Origin: Bacteroidia bacterium Ga0077558
Lineage (GTDB): Bacteria; Bacteroidota; Bacteroidia; Chitinophagales; Chitinophagaceae
Assembly (NCBI GenBank): GCA_001464625.1
Contig: LNFJ01000004.1
Span: 101,494-165,493, forward strand
Direction: 5' to 3'
Length of the DNA: 64,000 bases
In this document: one piece after another, positions 17,365-27,095 of the stretch
Layout: the number at the start of each line of letters is the position of its first letter
Numbering within the stretch: position 1 is the stretch's first letter
The notes under the pieces: generated by a model
Told to the model about the DNA's origin: nothing
Seen by the model: only the letters and a program-made list of their open reading frames with translations
Databases searched by the model: none
Position numbers and translations under genes: made by a program

Positions 17365-17822
17365 ACATTAAGATTATAAAGCTCTCCGTTGACCACCTCG
17401 CCTTGGCAAAGCAATTCTTCATCTGGAATCAAACAGATGAGAATGTTGAAAGCCCTGTTATTCTCTCCGACAAGTATCTTCTAACACTTCTTTCAAATAA
17501 CTTCTTTCATGCTTTTGTCGCTCTTGATAATGAGGCAATTATTGGGGGTGTTATGGCTTATGAATTGCCCATGTATAGTAAAGAGGAAACAGAAATGTTC
17601 TTATATGAGATTGGCGTAGAAGAAGCATACCGGAAGAAAGGCGTAGCAACACAATTAATACATAAGATAAAGGAAGTTTGCAATGAAAAGGGAATCAACA
17701 CGATGTTTGTCGGCAGTTCCTTAGATAATCATGCGGCTAAGCAATTGTATAAATCTACAGACGGAAGAATGGAACTTATTCCGTGGTTTACTTATAATTT
17801 GGATGATAACGAAAACCAATAA
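17361..17822 (+). CDS. GNAT acetyltransferase, AAC(3)-I-like
   Basis: A 153-residue protein resembling AAC(3)-I: GGVMAYELPMYSKEETEMFLYEIGVEE precedes the acetyl-CoA loop AYRKKGVATQLIHKI, and the ending has ...AKQLYKSTDGRME then WFTYNL. The clinical enzymes acetylate the 3-amino group of gentamicin-type drugs. Whether this one does is unknown, since chromosomal relatives with other substrates are common. It is the last gene of the ArsR-led run, and the island repeat begins about 150 bp further on. Confidence 0.85.
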   Translation: MNIKIIKLSVDHLALAKQFFIWNQTDENVESPVILSDKYLLTLLSNNFFHAFVALDNEAIIGGVMAYELPMYSKEETEMFLYEIGVEEAYRKKGVATQLIHKIKEVCNEKGINTMFVGSSLDNHAAKQLYKSTDGRMELIPWFTYNLDDNENQ

Positions 17823-17971
17823 GCAGTCCTGCCAAAAGGATTTCTCATTATGATTCTATGCCATTACCACCTTTAGCAGCCAGGTTTTTCGGTGCACTCG
17901 TCTGTACAGGGTTATTGCTGTAATCCCTAACGCTATTGATAAATAATATTCAAACCATGAAAGACCCGGCT

Positions 17972-18062
17972 CAATCCTTCCACCGTTTATATAAAACGTT
18001 ACTCCTTCATCATAACGAAACGGCGAAACCATTGTACCGGATAAAGAGTACTGTGAATTGAG
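17972..18062. repeat. 91-bp repeat, left copy flanking the Avs-type gene
   Basis: By hand alignment without gaps, about 79 of 91 positions match 23,270-23,360. Shared segments include CATAACGAAACGGCG and GAATTGAG. A looser match continues beyond it (AAACACAATTCC, then GGAATTGCAA in both copies). The copies are direct repeats bracketing the 5-kb gene at 18,158. Confidence 0.85.
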
Positions 18063-18157
18063 TTTGCATCGTCCTCAGCAAACACAATTCCTGATGTAAA
18101 TAGGTCTGAATACAGGAATTGCAAAAGCAGTAGTGTATACAAAAAACAAATAACTTT

Positions 18158-21100
18158 ATGGATATGAGCACCACTCAGAACAACGATAAAAGCACTGTTT
18201 TTCAAAAAGGCGGCGGGGGGACGAATTATGAACAATATATTCAAACTGCATTTATTACTACGATGGTGGTGAAAGGGAATGCTCCCTGCATTCCTCAAAA
18301 CGAAATTGAAGAAATTGTACTACAATCATCAAATAAAGGTTGGAGCACTGATGACCTTTTCGTTATTGCAAAATCAGCCGTAGGGACACATCAACTTTTA
18401 ATTCAATCAAAGCACACAATCGTATTTTCAGCAGATAATGAAATATTTAAAGATGTAATTAATTCTTTTTGGAAAGATTTTAATAAGCCCTTTTTTGATA
18501 AACTAAATGACAAACTAATTATCACTAAAAACAGGTTAAACAATATTGAAAAAAATTATGTAAAAGGATTGGTTAATTGTGCTAAAACACATAACTCTGA
18601 AACTGATTTTCTAAGTGAGGTGAACAGAATAAAAGCCTTGCAAGAACGGCTTGAAATATTTAAAACAGTTCTGCGAGTCGCTAATGACAACAAGCACCTT
18701 ACGGATACTGATGTATGGCAGTTCTTAAGATGCCTTGATGTATTGGGGTACGATTTTTTAAATGAAGGAAGTGTAGATGAAACTAATTTTCTGAACCTTA
18801 TTAAACTTTCGAAACATCCCGAATCTACAAAAAGTGAAAAAGACATTTGGAACAGTATCGTTACGTTCATAACCAAACATAATCCTTCAGGGGGAAGCAT
18901 TACCAAGGATTCAATTAAGCAATTGGAGTTTTATAATGATTTTGATTTAAGCAGAATTGAGCCTGCCTATTCATCTGTTCGGAAACTTATTAGCGATGGT
19001 GCTGCAATTCTGAACCCAATTAAAAACGTAATTGGTGAATCTGCATCTGGCTATCATTTATCCAGACCAAGTGTTTATACTTCTTTAAGTGATGCAATTC
19101 CTGAAGCAGATATTATTTTTTTAACTGGCAAAGCTGGAGCAGGAAAATCAGCAATCGTAAAGGATTTATTAATTAAACCCGGAATTCATTCTACTGCTAT
19201 TATATTTAAAGCCGACCAGTTCAACAGACCTCATCTTGCAAATGTATTAGCTGATATGGGAATTTCTCATTCCCTATCTGATTTGTTTTCCTGTTATTCT
19301 TTATTGCCAGAAAAATTAATCTTTATTGATAGCCTTGAAAAGCTTTTAGAAGATTCAGACCCTGACAATGCATTCAGGCAGTTACTTTCTTTTGCAAATG
19401 AAAATGACATTAAAGTAATTGGAACATCCAGAAAGTATGCAGTAGAGCTACTAATTCAAAAATATGGCATTCCAACAACCAATCTAAAAGTTATAGATGT
19501 ACCTCCGTTAACAGATGAAGAACTCACCGAAGTTGAAAGAAGCTTACCTGCCTTAACAAATCCTTTAAGCAATAAAAATATCAAAACTCTTTTACGAAGC
19601 CCAAAATATCTTGACTTTACAATTCGTTCACTGCAACAATTTCCTGAAGACTTTACTGCAACATCATTAACAGGGTTTAAAAACAAACTTTGGAATACTT
19701 TGGTGTGCAACGCTTCCTATAGGGTTAATGGTTTGCCAGCAAAAAGAGAAGACGCATTTATGGGGATAGCTGTTTCAAGAGCTAAAGAAATGAAGCTCTT
19801 TATTAAACCGGTTAATGCTGACGAGGAAGCTATTGACTTATTGGAAAGCGATGATGTCATTTTTCAGGATGGCACAAACAGAAAGTATGCACCTTTTCAT
19901 GACATTTTGGAAGATTGGGCTTTGGTAAAATATGTATCTGCTAACTATGAAGAAAACACAGCGGACATTAAAATATTCTTTCAGCAATTGGGTAACCAGC
20001 CTGCCATAAGAAGGGCTTTCAGATTATGGATAGAAGATGTATTGGTTGATGATGAAGCGAAAGTTGCCGCTTTATTACATTCAGTTTTACAAAATAACCA
20101 ACTTGAACATTACTGGGCAGATGAGTTACTTGTTGCCATTCTCAAATCCGATGATTGCAAATCATTTTTTGTTTTTTTTGAAAAAGAATTACTTGCACAG
20201 CAGGGTAAGTTTTTTAATCGCTGTATGCATCTGATTAAAACAGCTTGCAAAGAAAATAATTATGTAGTAAGTGATACCCCTCTTTTACTACCAATTGGCT
20301 CTGGTTGGCAATACTCTTTAATTTTTATAGTAAACAACCTTACACACTTAAGTAATTTACGTAGCTCTATTTTGGAGTTTCTTGATAATTGGGAATATCG
20401 GCTTGTGTTCCAATATCCAAGAAATAAAGATGAATTAAACGCTGTAAAGGGTATTGTACTTTTTTTTATAAAGCAGATAGAAGATGCAGATGAATTTTGG
20501 CAGGAAAGGGCAACAGAACGACTTCAAAAACTGCTTGTTACAATATTGTTTGACATTGCAGGCATCGCCAAACAGGAGATTGAAACTCTGGTAACGGCTG
20601 CACTTAAAGGAGTAGAGGAAAAAGGCAATTGGCGGTTACGTTCATTTTATAAAATAGTGTTGGAAAAGTTTTTGGGTGGAATAAGAACACAAAGAGTTTG
20701 CTTGCATTTACCGGATTTGGTGATTGAAGCTGCCTGGAAGCAATGGAAATACAATCCACCTATTCTAAAACCAGAAGATTTCGGGAATGACCCTATTATA
20801 CGATACATGGGAGATTCGATAGACCGCAATCATTGCTGGGGCATTGAAGACAGCTTTACTACTTTTCCATCTGGTATTTATAAAACACCCATTTATAATT
20901 TGCTGACTTTTCACCCGGTAAAAGCTCTTGAGTTTATCACCAGTTTTCTAAATTACTCGGTAGAATTTTATGTAAAGGCCAACTGTAACTATAAACATGA
21001 AGTAAAAGAAATTGAAATTACCCTCAATGATGGAACCACTGTAAAACTATGGGCAGGCTGGGAACTTTGGATAGCGTACAGGGGAATTAGCGTTACCGAC

Positions 21101-23248
21101 TATCTCTTAGAATGTCTGCTTATGACCCTTGAAAAACATTTACTTGAGATTGCTTCAGCTAAAAATGAAAAAAGTAGGGAAAGCCTTAAAATTATTTTCG
21201 AGTACTTATATACCCATAGTAATTCAGTAATGCCCTTGGGGGTAATGGCAAGTATAATGATGGCATATCCTGCAGAAGCCGAAGAAGCTATGTTACCGCT
21301 GGTTTCCCTGAAAGAGATGTATCAATGGGAATCGAGCCGCCCTCTACAGGAGCATTCAAGCTTTGCCCCTTATGATGACCACATACCATTTGCACAAAAA
21401 GAGCGGTGGGAATCGAACCAATTACCACACAGACGAAAATACACAAGAGGTTTTGCTGATTTCCTGGTAGATTATCAATTAACTATTGGTAAGATTAATC
21501 CGCAATTAATAGAAATATTTGACAGAATGTGGGAAGAAGCAAAACCAGATGATATCATTTGGCGAAAGAAGTTAACTGAAATTGATACACGAAAATGGAA
21601 AGTAAGTGAGTTTGAGGAAGGGTCAGGACAATTTATGATACAGCCAAAGTATGAAGAAAGTGTTGCGGAGTTTATGGACACCGGAAAAGAGCAAATGGAA
21701 ATTGCTAATAAAGCTTCAGGCTATTCGCTGAAGTTATCTAAAGTATATGAAAAGAACGAGCAAATTGGTTTTGAAACGTGGCAAGAATATTACTTTTATT
21801 ATTCGTCCCAGAGTGCTATTGATATTTTGCATGACAGGCCAGTAACGCTGGCCTATATAGGTTTGAGAGATTTTTCAAAAGTTTTATCAGCAGATGAAGT
21901 AAGCTGGTGCATTCGAAGTCTATGTAAAACCATAGGTACGATTATAGGAGATACCCGTAACAGAAATTTCAGTCTTAGCAGGGAATACAATCTGATTGAG
22001 AAAGAAATAGCCTTAAGTTCTTTCCACCTGCTTTTTAATTGTGTAACAGAACAAATTGATATTGATGAATTAACCTTTATGATGCTTTTTGCATTAATTG
22101 CACCTTTTGGTGAGCATGAAATTGAGAAAATAACAAATTATATAAGGCATGATTTTTCAAAATTACATTTGAGTGTAACCAAGAGGATTTGGGAAGGCAT
22201 AATTCATTACAGTAAATTCATTAAAGAGAATCATTATTATCATGACGACCATGACAGCAACCGTCTTTCTGAAGCAAGAAAAAAGGAATTTGATTTTGTA
22301 GAGAGTTTATGTAAAACCAATAACCATTTACCGCCTGATTTTACCGAACTAAATTTCAACCAATTTGAAGCCCATTATCTGGCTATTGCATTTTGTATTA
22401 TCCCTGCTATTAATGCAGACGACAACCAATATGCAGATTTTATTCAAAAGTTTATCTCACTAGTTTATACTGATTTAGATAAAGAAGACGACCACTCATA
22501 TAATAGAAACGGTGGCAGGCAAATACATCATCGTTTAAAATTCCATGTAGAAAAATGCCTGGCTGAAATTATTCTCTTTAACAATGGAAATACTTCAAAA
22601 GGAGTTCTTGGTCGGCTATCTTCATTGGTGTTTAAAATTAAAAGCAACCAGTTATACAAAAAAAACGACTGGCTCGAATTTGTAAACCGAACTTTTGACC
22701 TTGTGATTTACAAGCTGGAAGAATTCATATCGAAACCTGAAAACTCTGAAAACACTAAGCCCTTACTTGATGATTTTTGGGACAGATGGAATTATCTCTA
22801 TGATGTTACTCTGGAAAGTAAAAAAGGGTATTTCAGAAATGCATTATTATTGGACACTGACATTTCATGGCCAGAACAACAAGAGCATTCGGCAATACTT
22901 GAAAACCGGAAAGACGGGTACAAGAGAACGGTGTATGAATTTGGGAAAACAAACATTAAGTCAGTCATCAAAGTGCTTTCAACTATTGGTAGAAAAGAGT
23001 TCCTTCCCGAAGGGCTAACATGGGTTACTGATATTCTAAGAAAATATCCAAAACAAATTGAAAATATCAATACCCTATCTGCAGAACGATTAGTAAAAAG
23101 CCTTTATTATAGCCACATTAGCACTATTAAGAAGAACCCACAGCTTGTTAATGATTTTATCTGGTTGCTGGATAAAATGATTGAATTGGGTAATTCTTCA
23201 GCCTACTTGTTTAGAGAGAATGTTATTGTTTATAAAAGAAATGTATAA
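18158..23248 (+). CDS. nuclease-STAND NTPase, Avs-type antiviral protein
   Basis: A 1,696-residue protein. The first 90 residues fit a Cap4-like PD-(D/E)XK nuclease: FQKGGGGTNYEQY (Glu25), then TDDLFV (Asp65/66) and QSK (Gln83, Lys85). A helical linker leads to a STAND NTPase with Walker A GKAGAGKS at 324-331 and Walker B LIFIDS near 391. About 1,000 residues of helical-repeat-like sequence follow, which in Avs proteins senses a viral protein. Nuclease-NTPase-long sensor is the Avs (AVAST) layout: binding of a phage protein triggers oligomerisation and DNA cleavage. Which ligand this one sees is unknown. The gene stands alone between copies of a 91-bp repeat, which marks it as inserted cargo. 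ATG 18,164 is an alternative start. Confidence 0.8.
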   Translation: MDMSTTQNNDKSTVFQKGGGGTNYEQYIQTAFITTMVVKGNAPCIPQNEIEEIVLQSSNKGWSTDDLFVIAKSAVGTHQLLIQSKHTIVFSADNEIFKDVINSFWKDFNKPFFDKLNDKLIITKNRLNNIEKNYVKGLVNCAKTHNSETDFLSEVNRIKALQERLEIFKTVLRVANDNKHLTDTDVWQFLRCLDVLGYDFLNEGSVDETNFLNLIKLSKHPESTKSEKDIWNSIVTFITKHNPSGGSITKDSIKQLEFYNDFDLSRIEPAYSSVRKLISDGAAILNPIKNVIGESASGYHLSRPSVYTSLSDAIPEADIIFLTGKAGAGKSAIVKDLLIKPGIHSTAIIFKADQFNRPHLANVLADMGISHSLSDLFSCYSLLPEKLIFIDSLEKLLEDSDPDNAFRQLLSFANENDIKVIGTSRKYAVELLIQKYGIPTTNLKVIDVPPLTDEELTEVERSLPALTNPLSNKNIKTLLRSPKYLDFTIRSLQQFPEDFTATSLTGFKNKLWNTLVCNASYRVNGLPAKREDAFMGIAVSRAKEMKLFIKPVNADEEAIDLLESDDVIFQDGTNRKYAPFHDILEDWALVKYVSANYEENTADIKIFFQQLGNQPAIRRAFRLWIEDVLVDDEAKVAALLHSVLQNNQLEHYWADELLVAILKSDDCKSFFVFFEKELLAQQGKFFNRCMHLIKTACKENNYVVSDTPLLLPIGSGWQYSLIFIVNNLTHLSNLRSSILEFLDNWEYRLVFQYPRNKDELNAVKGIVLFFIKQIEDADEFWQERATERLQKLLVTILFDIAGIAKQEIETLVTAALKGVEEKGNWRLRSFYKIVLEKFLGGIRTQRVCLHLPDLVIEAAWKQWKYNPPILKPEDFGNDPIIRYMGDSIDRNHCWGIEDSFTTFPSGIYKTPIYNLLTFHPVKALEFITSFLNYSVEFYVKANCNYKHEVKEIEITLNDGTTVKLWAGWELWIAYRGISVTDYLLECLLMTLEKHLLEIASAKNEKSRESLKIIFEYLYTHSNSVMPLGVMASIMMAYPAEAEEAMLPLVSLKEMYQWESSRPLQEHSSFAPYDDHIPFAQKERWESNQLPHRRKYTRGFADFLVDYQLTIGKINPQLIEIFDRMWEEAKPDDIIWRKKLTEIDTRKWKVSEFEEGSGQFMIQPKYEESVAEFMDTGKEQMEIANKASGYSLKLSKVYEKNEQIGFETWQEYYFYYSSQSAIDILHDRPVTLAYIGLRDFSKVLSADEVSWCIRSLCKTIGTIIGDTRNRNFSLSREYNLIEKEIALSSFHLLFNCVTEQIDIDELTFMMLFALIAPFGEHEIEKITNYIRHDFSKLHLSVTKRIWEGIIHYSKFIKENHYYHDDHDSNRLSEARKKEFDFVESLCKTNNHLPPDFTELNFNQFEAHYLAIAFCIIPAINADDNQYADFIQKFISLVYTDLDKEDDHSYNRNGGRQIHHRLKFHVEKCLAEIILFNNGNTSKGVLGRLSSLVFKIKSNQLYKKNDWLEFVNRTFDLVIYKLEEFISKPENSENTKPLLDDFWDRWNYLYDVTLESKKGYFRNALLLDTDISWPEQQEHSAILENRKDGYKRTVYEFGKTNIKSVIKVLSTIGRKEFLPEGLTWVTDILRKYPKQIENINTLSAERLVKSLYYSHISTIKKNPQLVNDFIWLLDKMIELGNSSAYLFRENVIVYKRNV

Positions 23249-23269
23249 ATTCTTTCATTAGACTCGACG

Positions 23270-23360
23270 CAATCCTTTCACCGTTTATATTAATCGTTAC
23301 TCCTTTGTCATAACGAAACGGCGGAACCATTGCGCCGGTTAAAGAGTATAGGGAATTGAG
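23270..23360. repeat. 91-bp repeat, right copy flanking the Avs-type gene
   Basis: Direct repeat partner of 17,972-18,062 (about 87 percent identical by hand count). It begins 22 bp after the Avs stop and lies about 360 bp upstream of ssb. The rest of this 472-bp gap (23,361-23,720) has no gene I can support; it is probably the leader of the ssb-DUF932 unit. Confidence 0.85.
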
Positions 23361-23720
23361 ATTGGTCTCTTGTTAGATGCAAAAACCTATCCCGCCAAAC
23401 ACAATTCCAGAAACTGCAAATCAGATTTTATAAAGATGGAATTGCAATACTGCTCATTCAACTGACCCTGCCGCAAAATTATTGTCCTGCTCCGTGCGAA
23501 ACAAGGTCTTCGTCCCACACCATATAGAGCCGTCAATCGCCACGGGTTTTCAAAAAAATCTCCACCAGATATTTCAAATGCTGCCTGCATTGGGTAGTAT
23601 TTTATTTGAAAAACCTTGTTTCTCCGCCGCAGTCCTAATGGCTGGTCGCTAAGGTTAAATGAATGAAGCGAAGCTGAATTTATTTAAGAATCATTTTTTA
23701 AACATTTAAAATTTACAGTT

Positions 23721-24116
23721 ATGGAAATCATCGGTAGAGTTACTGCGGATGCAACAGTAAACGAAACAAAAGCAGGGAAAAAAGTGGTGAACTTTTCTAT
23801 TGCTATTAATGACACTTACAAAGTAAAAGGAAGCAATGAAGTAACAAAACTGGTTACTTACATTAATTGCTCGTACTGGATTAATCCGGGTGTAGCTCCG
23901 TATCTAACCAAAGGCACTTTAGTAGAGTGTGCAGGCCGTATTGGTGCAAACGCCTGGACAAACAAAGAAGGGGAAGTAAAAGCCAGCCTGACTTTCAATG
24001 CCAGCAAAATCAAACTGCATGGCGGTGGTAACAAAGTAAATATAGAAGTTACTACACCTCATACTACTGCCCCCGTTGCAGCAATGGCGGAAGCCGCAGA
24101 GGATTTACCATTCTAA
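23721..24116 (+). CDS. ssb: single-stranded DNA-binding protein
   Basis: A 131-residue OB-fold protein of the SSB family: MEIIGRVTADATVNETKAGKKVVNFSIAIND, a central INCSYW strand and a GRIGANAW strand. The C-terminal tail ends in AAEDLPF, equivalent to the acidic tip (DDIPF in E. coli) that recruits partner proteins. Mobile elements often carry their own SSB to protect single-stranded DNA during transfer and early establishment. It leads the DUF932 gene by 69 bp, and both are typical of Bacteroidota conjugative and mobilisable elements. Confidence 0.88.
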   Translation: MEIIGRVTADATVNETKAGKKVVNFSIAINDTYKVKGSNEVTKLVTYINCSYWINPGVAPYLTKGTLVECAGRIGANAWTNKEGEVKASLTFNASKIKLHGGGNKVNIEVTTPHTTAPVAAMAEAAEDLPF

Positions 24117-24185
24117 AAATCAGGACAGCATTTGCAATGATTGCAGGTGCTGCCTTTTATTTCATCAAACAAAAAATTTACAATT

Positions 24186-25220
24186 ATGGCACACAATATC
24201 AATTTCAACGAACAAACACAGCAACACAGCTTCTTCAGCGTAAAAGAAAAAGCATGGCATAATTTAGGGCAGATTGTGGAAGATTACCCCACCAGTAAAG
24301 AAGCATTGCAATTTGCAGGACTTGATTTTGAAGTATTGAAAAGACCTAACACCCACAAATTAGATGATGGCGCTGAAGTAGTTTCAAAATCTTCCTTTTA
24401 TACTTACCGCCCTGATAACTCTGCAATTTTAGGTGACCGATTAGGAAAAGATTATGAAGTAGTGCAAAACATTGATGCCTTTAGTTTCTTTGATGCCATT
24501 GTTGGTGGCGAAGGCATACAGTACGAAACTGCAGGTGCATTAGGTAAAGGTGAAAAGATTTTTATTTGTGCTAAACTACCCGACTATATAAGAGTAGCTA
24601 ACACTGATTGTATTGAGAAGTATTTATTCCTTACAACTTCACATGATGGGTTTGGAAGTATTATGGCAGCATTTACACCTGTGAGAATTGTTTGTAACAA
24701 TACACTGAGCGCTGCTTTAAGAAATCATACCAATTCCATTAAAATACGCCATACTGCCAATGTAAAGGAAAGACTGGAAGAAGCCCACAAAGTATTAGGC
24801 ATTTCCAACCGGTTAAGCCAGCAATTAGACGGTATATTTAACCAATGGGCAAAGGTTCGCATTACTGATAAGGAAGTGCAGAAACTGATACAAATGGCAA
24901 TGGTTACTAACAAAGAAGTGTTGCAGAATATTCAAAACGGTGAACTGGATGAACTAAGCACCTGTTTTAAAAATATGTGTGATGCTGTGTATGAATACAA
25001 CTTTGCCAGTCCCACGCAGCAAACAGAAGCTACCAAAGGAACAGTGTTTGGTACATACAATGCTATCACAGGCTATTTTCAAAATGTACGGAACTATAAA
25101 GACGATGAAGCCAAAATGAAATCGCTATTGTATGGCGGTACTGCACAATTAAAAACTCAAAGAGCCTTTCAGCTTTGTGAGAGTTTTGTAAAAAGTAAAC
25201 TGGCGGGGACATACAATTGA
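24186..25220 (+). CDS. DUF932 domain protein (phage/plasmid-like)
   Basis: Start at ATG 24,186 (MAHNINFNEQTQQHSFFSVKE); the 15 in-frame codons upstream are not conserved-looking. The 344-residue product is a DUF932 / phage-plasmid-like protein: WHNLGQIVEDYPTSKEAL near the start, SHDGFGSIMAAFTPVRIVCNNTL in the middle, and a C-terminal QRAFQLCESF. The family is common on plasmids, phages and integrative elements, and its function is unknown. The stop is followed at once by a strong terminator. A decayed copy of its 3' end lies at 27,721. Confidence 0.9.
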   Translation: MAHNINFNEQTQQHSFFSVKEKAWHNLGQIVEDYPTSKEALQFAGLDFEVLKRPNTHKLDDGAEVVSKSSFYTYRPDNSAILGDRLGKDYEVVQNIDAFSFFDAIVGGEGIQYETAGALGKGEKIFICAKLPDYIRVANTDCIEKYLFLTTSHDGFGSIMAAFTPVRIVCNNTLSAALRNHTNSIKIRHTANVKERLEEAHKVLGISNRLSQQLDGIFNQWAKVRITDKEVQKLIQMAMVTNKEVLQNIQNGELDELSTCFKNMCDAVYEYNFASPTQQTEATKGTVFGTYNAITGYFQNVRNYKDDEAKMKSLLYGGTAQLKTQRAFQLCESFVKSKLAGTYN

Positions 25221-25228
25221 TGATTTGA

Positions 25229-25260
25229 CAAAAAAAGGGCATTGTTAAGTGCTCTTTTTT
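25229..25260 (+). terminator. intrinsic terminator of the ssb-DUF932 unit
   Basis: An A-rich stretch, a stem AAGGGCA / TGCTCTT around an 8-nt loop, and a run of seven T. It begins 9 bp after the DUF932 stop. Confidence 0.75.
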
Positions 25261-25268
25261 TGTTTATA

Positions 25269-25318
25269 AAGCTGCCCCGCTATATTGAGGCAGATTTTGG
25301 GAAATGGCGGGGCAGCTT
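25269..25318. repeat. 12-bp inverted repeat (stem-loop) after the DUF932 terminator
   Basis: AAGCTGCCCCGC (25,269-25,280) pairs perfectly with GCGGGGCAGCTT (25,307-25,318) around a 26-nt loop. It is copied, with one C missing, after the DUF932 remnant at 27,854-27,902, so it belongs to the backbone unit. It may be a second terminator or a recombination boundary. Confidence 0.7.
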
Positions 25319-25356
25319 GTCCTACATCTCTTTTGATTATTGAATGATTTACGAAT

Positions 25357-26607
25357 CTACTTTATTATCTCCTTTATGCTTTCAATTAGTATTTCAATCT
25401 CATTCAATGAGTTGTAATAATGCGGCGAAGCCCTTACCGCCCATTTAACTTTTTTCTCGTCAAAATCAATTACGCCAAAAGCCCGGTAGCTAGGTACTAC
25501 ATTTATTTTTCTTTTTAGCAATTCACTTACAATAAGTAGAGGGTCAGAATTTTCTACTGTAAACGTAACCAGGCCCCCTTGTTCAGGGCCTCTGTCTAAT
25601 ACTCTTATCCGGTCAATAGCTGCTAGTTTTTCACGGGTTAGTTTTGAAAGTAACTTTACCTGTTGCCAAATTTTTTCTTCGCCAATATTCCTGCAATATT
25701 CTATCGCCGCTGTTGTACCAATCACAGTTGAATATGCAAATTCCCAATCTTCAAATCTTTTCGCATCCGTCTGCTGTATGTATTTATCTTTTGAAACCCA
25801 TTCAGCCCCTCTCATATCTATAAACATTGGCTCAAGCCCCGCTTGCAATACTTTGTCTGAGATATACAATGCACCAGTGCCACGGGGGCCTCTCAAGAAC
25901 TTGCGGCATGTAACACTCAGAAAATCACATTTCAACTTTCTTACATCCAATTTCATCTGCCCCGCACTTTGGCAGGCATCTAAAATATACCATGTCTTAT
26001 CAGGATAAACATCTCGGTATTCTTCATAAATTGTTGCAATCTGCGCCACTGGCTGGACCAAGCCTGAATTAGTAGGAATGTGAGTAATTGCTACCAATTT
26101 AGGAAGGTACTTGTGTAGCTTTTCTTTTAAATCAGTCAAGTCCACCCCACCAATAGTTGCGTTATTGATGTGAACGATTTTGATACCAATTCTTTTTTGA
26201 AGCGAAAGAAATTGAATTTGATTAGATACAAAATCATCGCAATCAGTTAAAATAACATCTCCAGCAACAAAAGGGATTGAGGATAAAGCCCTGGTGTATG
26301 AATCTGTTGCACTTGCAGTAAAAGCAATGTTTACAGGTTTGCAATTAAACAACAATGCTGCCTCTTCATAAAACTTGGCTATGATATTTGCCCTAAATGC
26401 AGATGCCTCATAGCCTCCAATTTCCGATTCCAATTTTATGTGGTCAAGTTGTGCTTGTGTAACAACATCGGGCATTAAGCCAGAGCCAGCATTATTGAAG
26501 TGAATAACATTTTTAGTTCCTGTTGTTTCCTCACGGAATTTTAATATTTCTGCTTCTGTAAATATACTGTCATCTGGAAGTGAAAAGTTTGCATTAGAGC
26601 TACCCAT
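25357..26607 (-). CDS. class V aminotransferase (PLP-dependent, cysteine-desulfurase-like)
   Basis: Start chosen at ATG 26,607 (MGSSNANFSLPDD), since the codons upstream are AT-rich leader. The 416-residue protein has the fold-type I PLP pattern: FNNAGSGLMP near the start, ITHIPTNSGLVQPV, DACQSAGQ (the PLP-ring-facing Asp) and CRKFLRGPRGTGALYIS with the Schiff-base lysine. It belongs to the class V group (NifS/CsdA-like, kynureninase-like and isopenicillin epimerase-like enzymes); the reaction cannot be fixed. It is divergent from an Lrp regulator at 27,096 and both sit between backbone repeats, so the pair looks like cargo. Confidence 0.88.
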   Translation of the reverse strand: MGSSNANFSLPDDSIFTEAEILKFREETTGTKNVIHFNNAGSGLMPDVVTQAQLDHIKLESEIGGYEASAFRANIIAKFYEEAALLFNCKPVNIAFTASATDSYTRALSSIPFVAGDVILTDCDDFVSNQIQFLSLQKRIGIKIVHINNATIGGVDLTDLKEKLHKYLPKLVAITHIPTNSGLVQPVAQIATIYEEYRDVYPDKTWYILDACQSAGQMKLDVRKLKCDFLSVTCRKFLRGPRGTGALYISDKVLQAGLEPMFIDMRGAEWVSKDKYIQQTDAKRFEDWEFAYSTVIGTTAAIEYCRNIGEEKIWQQVKLLSKLTREKLAAIDRIRVLDRGPEQGGLVTFTVENSDPLLIVSELLKRKINVVPSYRAFGVIDFDEKKVKWAVRASPHYYNSLNEIEILIESIKEIIK

Positions 26608-27020
26608 ATTTATTTTATTGATTTTAATTAATATAAGCAATACAATCTATTTCTATCAAAACGTTTAATTGCACTCCCTTGGGAGCTACTTTACTTCGAA
26701 CAGATTCATTACCGGTAAATTATTCTTTATACACTGAAATTAGTTTTGAAAATATTTCCCTCCCCGAGAAAAATATATTTTCGCCAATATTCCTAAAGTC
26801 AAGACCAGTTTGTTACAGCACTATTCTTAAGTTTTAAATAACCCGCTTTATCTGCTCTCCAATTTTAACTGTATCGGAATTTTTAGATGTCCGCACAATA
26901 CAGTATAATGAATCGCAGGTTCTTATTTCCAGTTAATAAATATTAATTATTTCCGGTGCTAACTCAGGAATAAAAGGTTTTACTTTCTTAATTTATATCA
27001 GCATCAAAGTTATCAGAGAT

Positions 27021-27046
27021 GTAATGCATTATTACTGCATTGTTAC
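27021..27046. promoter_or_regulatory. palindrome upstream of the Lrp-type gene, possible operator
   Basis: GTAAT-N5-ATTAC (27,021-27,035) is a 15-bp palindrome, followed by TGCATTGTTAC, which repeats half of it. Lrp/AsnC dimers bind 15-bp palindromes of similar AT-rich character. It lies 50-75 bp before the ATG, in a 488-bp divergent gap (26,608-27,095) that otherwise shows nothing. Binding is inference. Confidence 0.4.
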
Positions 27047-27095
27047 TATTTTTACGCATGAGTTTATTTATTTTTATATATCAAATGGGTAAAAT

